Source: Anaerostipes sp. (lineage in GTDB: Bacteria > Bacillota > Clostridia > Lachnospirales > Lachnospiraceae). From it: 63,927 nucleotides of DNA. The first letter of the stretch is position 1. Each line of letters opens with the position of its first letter. This document shows, one piece after another, positions 61,330-63,927 of this stretch. Under the pieces are notes generated by a model. That model was not told where the DNA came from. It did no database searches and saw only the letters and a list, made by a program, of their open reading frames with translations. The stretch lies in contig JAQVEG010000011.1 in assembly GCA_028697725.1 (NCBI GenBank), positions 1 to 63,927 of the forward strand, written 5' to 3'. The translations under genes and the position numbers were made by a program.

Positions 61330-62541
61330 ATGAAATATCAAAATGCAGTAGATTATTTAAATAAAGTTCCAAGTTTCGGCAAAAAATCATCTTTAGAACA
61401 TGTACAATGTATCTTGGATGTCTTGGGAAATCCAGAGAGAGATCTTAAATTTGTTCATGTAGCCGGAACCAATGGAAAAGGTTCTACTTGTGCGATGATA
61501 GAAAGTATCTTACATTCTTGTGGGGTAAAGACAGGATTATTCTTGTCTCCCCACGTGATGAAGATCAATGAGAGAATTCAAATTGAAACCAATGATATTA
61601 CAGATGAATTATTTGAAACTTGTTTTGAAAAAGTGAAGGCAGGTGTAGATACCGTTGTTTCAAATGGTGGAAATCACCCATCTTTTTTTGAGTTCCTTTT
61701 TTTTATGGCACTTCTTGCATTTAAGAAAATGAACTTAGAAATCTGTGTGATTGAAACAGGAATGGGGGGAAGAAGGGATGCAACCAATGTATTGACACCT
61801 CTTGTTTCAGTGATTACCTCAATTAGTATTGACCATACAGAGTTTTTAGGATCAACGTTAGCAGAGATTGCAAGGGAAAAAGCAGGGATTATTAAGCCAA
61901 AAGTACCAGTGGTATACAGTTATCAAAATGATACAATATCTAGGGAAATTGATTTTGAAATTTCCAAAAAGAATGCAGTGAAGAAGTGTTTTTCTAAAGA
62001 AAATCTTAAAATCATTGATTTTTTAGAGGATTATGAGTATGATAAGGATGAAATGGTACCAATAGGGCTTTTTGGAGACTTCCAAAGGGAAAATGCCCTT
62101 CTGGCAATTCAGGCGGTTTTACAGGTGTATCCTCGTTGTTCTTCTGCACATATTCTGCAGGGACTAAAGGATGTAAGGTTATCTGGACGAATGGAGCGAA
62201 TCAATGAATGGCTTTATGTAGATGGAGCTCATAATATGAGTGGAATTGATACATTTTGTGATATGATTTGCAGGTATTTTCCAGGGAAAAAAGCTTTGTT
62301 TTATGCTCCTTCCCATAAGAAGGAGAGAGAACCGATTTTAAAAAAATTAAGGCAGATAGAGAATCTAGTGGAACTTGTTGAGATACCAGTAGAACATCGT
62401 GCCTTAGATAAAGATGTTTTAAATATAGCCTGTCAGAAGATGAATATGTGGATGCACAATAAAGTGACTTGTTTTTGTGTTGGATCTTTTTATCTGGCAG
62501 GAGAAATCAAGAAATATATGGAGGATAGAACTCATGATTAA
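61330..62541 (+). CDS. folC: FolC-family folylpolyglutamate synthase (second copy)
   Basis: 403 residues. VAGTNGKGSTCAM near residue 45 is the ATP loop. FLSPHVMKINERIQ near residue 71, IETGMGGRRDATNV near residue 139 and VDGAHNMSGIDTF near residue 297 follow. It is clearly diverged from the copy at 38454, in particular in the loop SPHVM versus SPAPF that touches the folate substrate, so the two may prefer different folate forms. The valS-folC order is conserved in many Firmicutes and supports this as the ancestral copy. The stop overlaps the next small gene by 8 bases. Confidence 0.9.
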   Translation: MKYQNAVDYLNKVPSFGKKSSLEHVQCILDVLGNPERDLKFVHVAGTNGKGSTCAMIESILHSCGVKTGLFLSPHVMKINERIQIETNDITDELFETCFEKVKAGVDTVVSNGGNHPSFFEFLFFMALLAFKKMNLEICVIETGMGGRRDATNVLTPLVSVITSISIDHTEFLGSTLAEIAREKAGIIKPKVPVVYSYQNDTISREIDFEISKKNAVKKCFSKENLKIIDFLEDYEYDKDEMVPIGLFGDFQRENALLAIQAVLQVYPRCSSAHILQGLKDVRLSGRMERINEWLYVDGAHNMSGIDTFCDMICRYFPGKKALFYAPSHKKEREPILKKLRQIENLVELVEIPVEHRALDKDVLNIACQKMNMWMHNKVTCFCVGSFYLAGEIKKYMEDRTHD

Positions 62542-62680
62542 TTTCAAAGAAGAATTAAAAAAATTTCACCCTTGTTTAGATGTAGACCAGACAGAGGAAG
62601 CAATATATAGTGACAACCAAGGGGATGTGCAGGATTTAATAAAAGAAATCAAAGCAGATTTAGCAAAAGAAGAACAATAG
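62534..62680 (+). CDS. 48-residue acidic protein of unknown function
   Basis: ATG 62534 opens a short frame of 48 residues (MINFKEELKKFHP, then LDVDQTEEAIY near residue 15, ending LAKEEQ), which overlaps the end of the folC gene by 8 bases. GAGGATAG lies at a normal distance upstream. Composition is acidic and helical, with no membrane segment. It has the length and coupling of a real small protein and would be overlooked by length filters. It sits directly ahead of the TPR membrane protein. No function can be assigned. Confidence 0.6.
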   Translation: MINFKEELKKFHPCLDVDQTEEAIYSDNQGDVQDLIKEIKADLAKEEQ

Positions 62681-62689
62681 GTGAAAGAT

Positions 62690-63927
62690 ATGGATATGAA
62701 AGAGAAGATAGCCAATAGTGCAAAATGGTATTACAATCTTGGATTAGAAAAGGCCAAAGAAGGTAACTTAACAGGTGCAACTGCCAATCTTAAGACTTCA
62801 TTGTTTTTCAATAAGAATGATGTGGATGCAAGAAACTTGTTAGGACTTATTTATTTTCAAACAGGACAGATTGTAGACGGATTAGCTCAATGGGTAATTA
62901 GTTCGAATTTAAAGCAAGATAACAATGTTGCCAATGATTATTTAGCTGCAACTCAGGCCAATGCAACAGAGCTTGACCGCATGAACCAAGTAATTAAAAA
63001 GTACAATCAGGCATTGACATATGCAAAGCAGGGAGATGAAGATTTAGCCATGCTTCAGGTCAAGAAAGTTGTATCTATTATGCCGAATTTTATTGATGCA
63101 CAGTTACTTATGGCATTACTTTTGATACATCAAGACAACACGAAAGAAGCATATGAGCGCATTCAAGATGTACTTGCAATAGACCGTAAGAATAGCAAAG
63201 CACTGGATTTTTTACAAGAGGTTGAAAAACCAAAGGAAGAGGTTATTGCAGATACAGGGGAGAAAGTTATAGAGAAACCAAAGAAAGAGAAAGGTGCAGT
63301 TATGGAACGTTTTGAAAAGGGACTATGGGGAAGAGGTCCACTTCTTTATGTAATCGCAGGAATTATTGTAGGTGTGATTGTTTCTATGGCGTTGGTTTAT
63401 CCAACCATAAAGAGAAGTTCGGCTTCAAGCTATCAATCTCAAATTGATGACTACAAAGAACAGATTTTAGCAAAAGACACACAGTTAAAGAGCAATGAAA
63501 AGAATATTAAAGAAGCAAATTCTGCAAAGAAGAAAGCAGAAGAAGAATTAAAATCATATATTGGAGATGCAAAGACAGAAGGATTGTACGATAAACTTCT
63601 AACAGCAATGGATGCATACAGCCAGAAGGATTATTCAACAGCGGCAATTAACCTTAATAAGATTAATCGAAAGAAGCTTGCAACAAAGAAGATGAAAAAG
63701 GTATATGATAACTTGAAGGTAAATACCTATACAACAACAGTTGCAACCAACTTGTATGCTCGTGGATATTCTGCCTATGTAAATGGAGACAATAAATCAG
63801 CAATTGAATATCTTACTTTATCAATTGATATTAACAGTTCAAAGTTGACTTCTTACTTATACCTTGGAAGAGCTTATGAATCTTCAAAGGATAAGAAAAA
63901 AGCAATTAGCACATATAAGACAATTGT
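62690..63927 (+). CDS. TPR-containing membrane protein (cut by right edge)
   Basis: The frame is open from ATG 62690 to the window end (412 complete codons visible); ATG 62696 is an alternative start with better spacing from AGGTGAAAG. The N-terminal ~180 residues are TPR-type hairpins (WYYNLGLEKAKEGNLTGATA near residue 14, LLGLIYFQTGQ near residue 56, then ALTYAKQGDEDLAMLQV near residue 106). A linker rich in Lys, Glu and Pro follows, then one membrane helix (LYVIAGIIVGVIVSMALVYP near residue 218), a coiled coil (~245-300) and further TPR-like repeats outside or on the other side. It continues the run of scaffold-like proteins around valS-folC. Confidence 0.75.
   Translation, partial: MDMKEKIANSAKWYYNLGLEKAKEGNLTGATANLKTSLFFNKNDVDARNLLGLIYFQTGQIVDGLAQWVISSNLKQDNNVANDYLAATQANATELDRMNQVIKKYNQALTYAKQGDEDLAMLQVKKVVSIMPNFIDAQLLMALLLIHQDNTKEAYERIQDVLAIDRKNSKALDFLQEVEKPKEEVIADTGEKVIEKPKKEKGAVMERFEKGLWGRGPLLYVIAGIIVGVIVSMALVYPTIKRSSASSYQSQIDDYKEQILAKDTQLKSNEKNIKEANSAKKKAEEELKSYIGDAKTEGLYDKLLTAMDAYSQKDYSTAAINLNKINRKKLATKKMKKVYDNLKVNTYTTTVATNLYARGYSAYVNGDNKSAIEYLTLSIDINSSKLTSYLYLGRAYESSKDKKKAISTYKTI

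Noticed and set aside
1-63927. tRNA, rRNA, insertion sequence or phage attachment site
   Set aside because: I looked for cloverleaf-like GTTCGA arms, transposase motifs and flanking repeats in the gaps and saw none. A tool-based scan would be needed to exclude weak cases.

Overview
The window reads as a chromosomal stretch of a low-GC, Gram-positive anaerobe of the class Clostridia, most like the Lachnospiraceae. Reasons: A/T-rich codon use with AGGAGG-type ribosome sites, a glmS ribozyme, a split two-subunit transketolase, sortase, LytR-CpsA-Psr and LTA-synthase-like proteins, and several large proteins of families I know mainly from Lachnospiraceae. I cannot fix the genus.

Layout. (1) 1-8615 is a cell-surface polysaccharide cluster: six glycosyltransferases, a capsular-synthesis-type transferase and an ABC polysaccharide exporter (Wzm/Wzt-like, the ATPase carrying a C-terminal sugar-binding-type domain). 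(2) 8616-9166 holds a decayed AAA-ATPase/PD-(D/E)XK pseudogene. (3) 9183-15946 has a metallophosphoesterase and then what looks like a peptide-modification (RiPP-like) locus: nucleotidyltransferase, PqqD-like carrier, a 132-residue putative substrate, a radical SAM/SPASM protein fused to an HPr-kinase-like domain, and an ABC exporter. (4) 16055-24405 is a cell-envelope operon set: class B-type sortase with an adjacent sortase substrate, LCP ligase, PHP-type tyrosine phosphatase, two fused Wzz/tyrosine-kinase proteins, an S26-like peptidase and a lipid kinase. (5) 24435-28284: LacI-type repressor facing a transaldolase/transketolase operon, with five copies of a palindromic octamer between them. 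(6) 28385-32654: glmS with its self-cleaving ribozyme leader, divergent from an LTA-synthase-like gene. (7) 32755-38442: tig-clpP-clpX-lon protein quality-control genes. (8) 38454-43005: folate and phenylalanine genes (folC, HD hydrolase, folP, folB-folK fusion, pheA). (9) 43039-49104: second LTA-synthase-like gene, purA, signal peptidase I, a lipoprotein and RidA. (10) 49130-52690: NSS transporter, divergent LysR regulator and a PLP aminotransferase. (11) 52810-63927: an uncharacterised operon (giant alpha-solenoid-like protein, Hsp70/actin-like protein, TPR-like protein, two-helix membrane protein) overlapping directly into valS-folC, a 48-residue protein and a TPR membrane protein cut by the right edge.

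The two candidates for undescribed biology are the radical-SAM peptide locus at 10085-15946, which has the accessory genes seen in some lasso-peptide clusters but no lasso cyclase, and the solenoid/Hsp70-like operon at 52810-58683. No tRNA, rRNA, CRISPR array or insertion sequence was recognised.
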